A DNA stretch of 64,000 nt, from the NCBI RefSeq assembly GCF_001425165.1, contig NZ_LMDU01000006.1, positions 1 through 64,000 of the forward strand. Reading direction: 5' to 3'. Shown here piece after piece: positions 63,941-64,000 of this stretch. Below the pieces are notes generated by a model. That model searched no databases. It was given only the letters and a program-made list of their open reading frames with translations, and was not told where the DNA came from. Made by a program: the position numbers and the translations under genes. Every line of letters begins with the position of its first letter. Positions within the stretch are counted from its first letter, which is position 1. The DNA is from Pelomonas sp. Root405 (GTDB taxonomy: Bacteria; Pseudomonadota; Gammaproteobacteria; Burkholderiales; Burkholderiaceae_C).

Positions 63941-64000
63941 CGTTTTTCCTTCAGGAGTCAGGCGGCCGAACCGACCCAATGGGGTACCGAACTCACACGC

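Noticed and set aside
1-64000. CRISPR arrays, rRNA genes or complete tRNA genes
   Set aside because: Only short two- or three-copy repeats were seen, none with repeat-spacer structure; the only tRNA sequence recognised is the truncated tRNA-Arg fragment.

Overview
The window looks like accessory DNA from a high-GC betaproteobacterium of the order Burkholderiales, probably Comamonadaceae-like. This is inferred from GC content, an H-NS protein with a histone-H1-like tail, a DUF2917 protein, many LysR/AraC/TetR regulators and the mobile-element types. No rRNA and no complete tRNA were found, so the taxonomic placement is inference.

Layout. (1) 0.1-4.6 kb: a Tn7/Tn5053-type transposition module (TniA DDE transposase, TniB AAA+ ATPase, TniQ). 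(2) 4.85-11.3 kb: a probable integrative mobilizable element. It starts at a 3' fragment of tRNA-Arg(CCG) and has a tyrosine integrase preceded by three 10-bp repeats, an AbiE-type toxin-antitoxin pair, an XRE regulator, and a MobC-like protein with a MOBP-like relaxase. (3) 11.7-18.5 kb: a metabolic cluster around a LysR regulator, with a CmcJ/NvfI-type oxygenase, a DsbA-fold isomerase, an MFS transporter, RidA, VOC, a monooxygenase-like ABM protein, a decayed dienelactone hydrolase and a cupin. (4) 18.9-20.5 kb: a chemoreceptor. (5) 21.3-28.7 kb: plasmid/ICE-type genes (DUF932, a DUF7673-like protein, small proteins, H-NS). The DUF932 gene is cleanly split by a 3.4-kb RIT (recombinase-in-trio) element with terminal inverted repeats. 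(6) 29-31.3 kb: degenerate DNA with a lone response regulator, a truncated sensor and two sets of 20-bp-period repeats. (7) 31.6-41.3 kb: TetR/SDR/F420-type reductase, a KefC-like antiporter, a patatin lipoprotein, NTF2- and MoaF-like proteins and a secreted serine hydrolase. (8) 41.7-45.2 kb: an IS3 scar, then a visibly lower-GC island with an RloC/PrrC-like AAA_13 ATPase (zinc-hook CxxC plus HEPN-like R..H motif) and two small exported proteins. This is the best candidate for a defence island. (9) 45.4-64 kb: alpha/beta hydrolases, RidA, two paralogous AraC regulators, KatG, an NTF2/isochorismatase/leaderless binding-protein operon, a LuxR regulator, a STAND-ATPase regulator and an SDR, separated by long gene-poor stretches.

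The first half reads as layered mobile elements. The second half reads as a chromosomal region of redox and detoxification genes, each near its own regulator, interrupted by decayed genes. The most notable items are the RloC-like island, the RIT insertion, the CmcJ-type metabolic cluster, a hairpin covering the hns ribosome-binding site, and a substrate-binding protein without a signal peptide.
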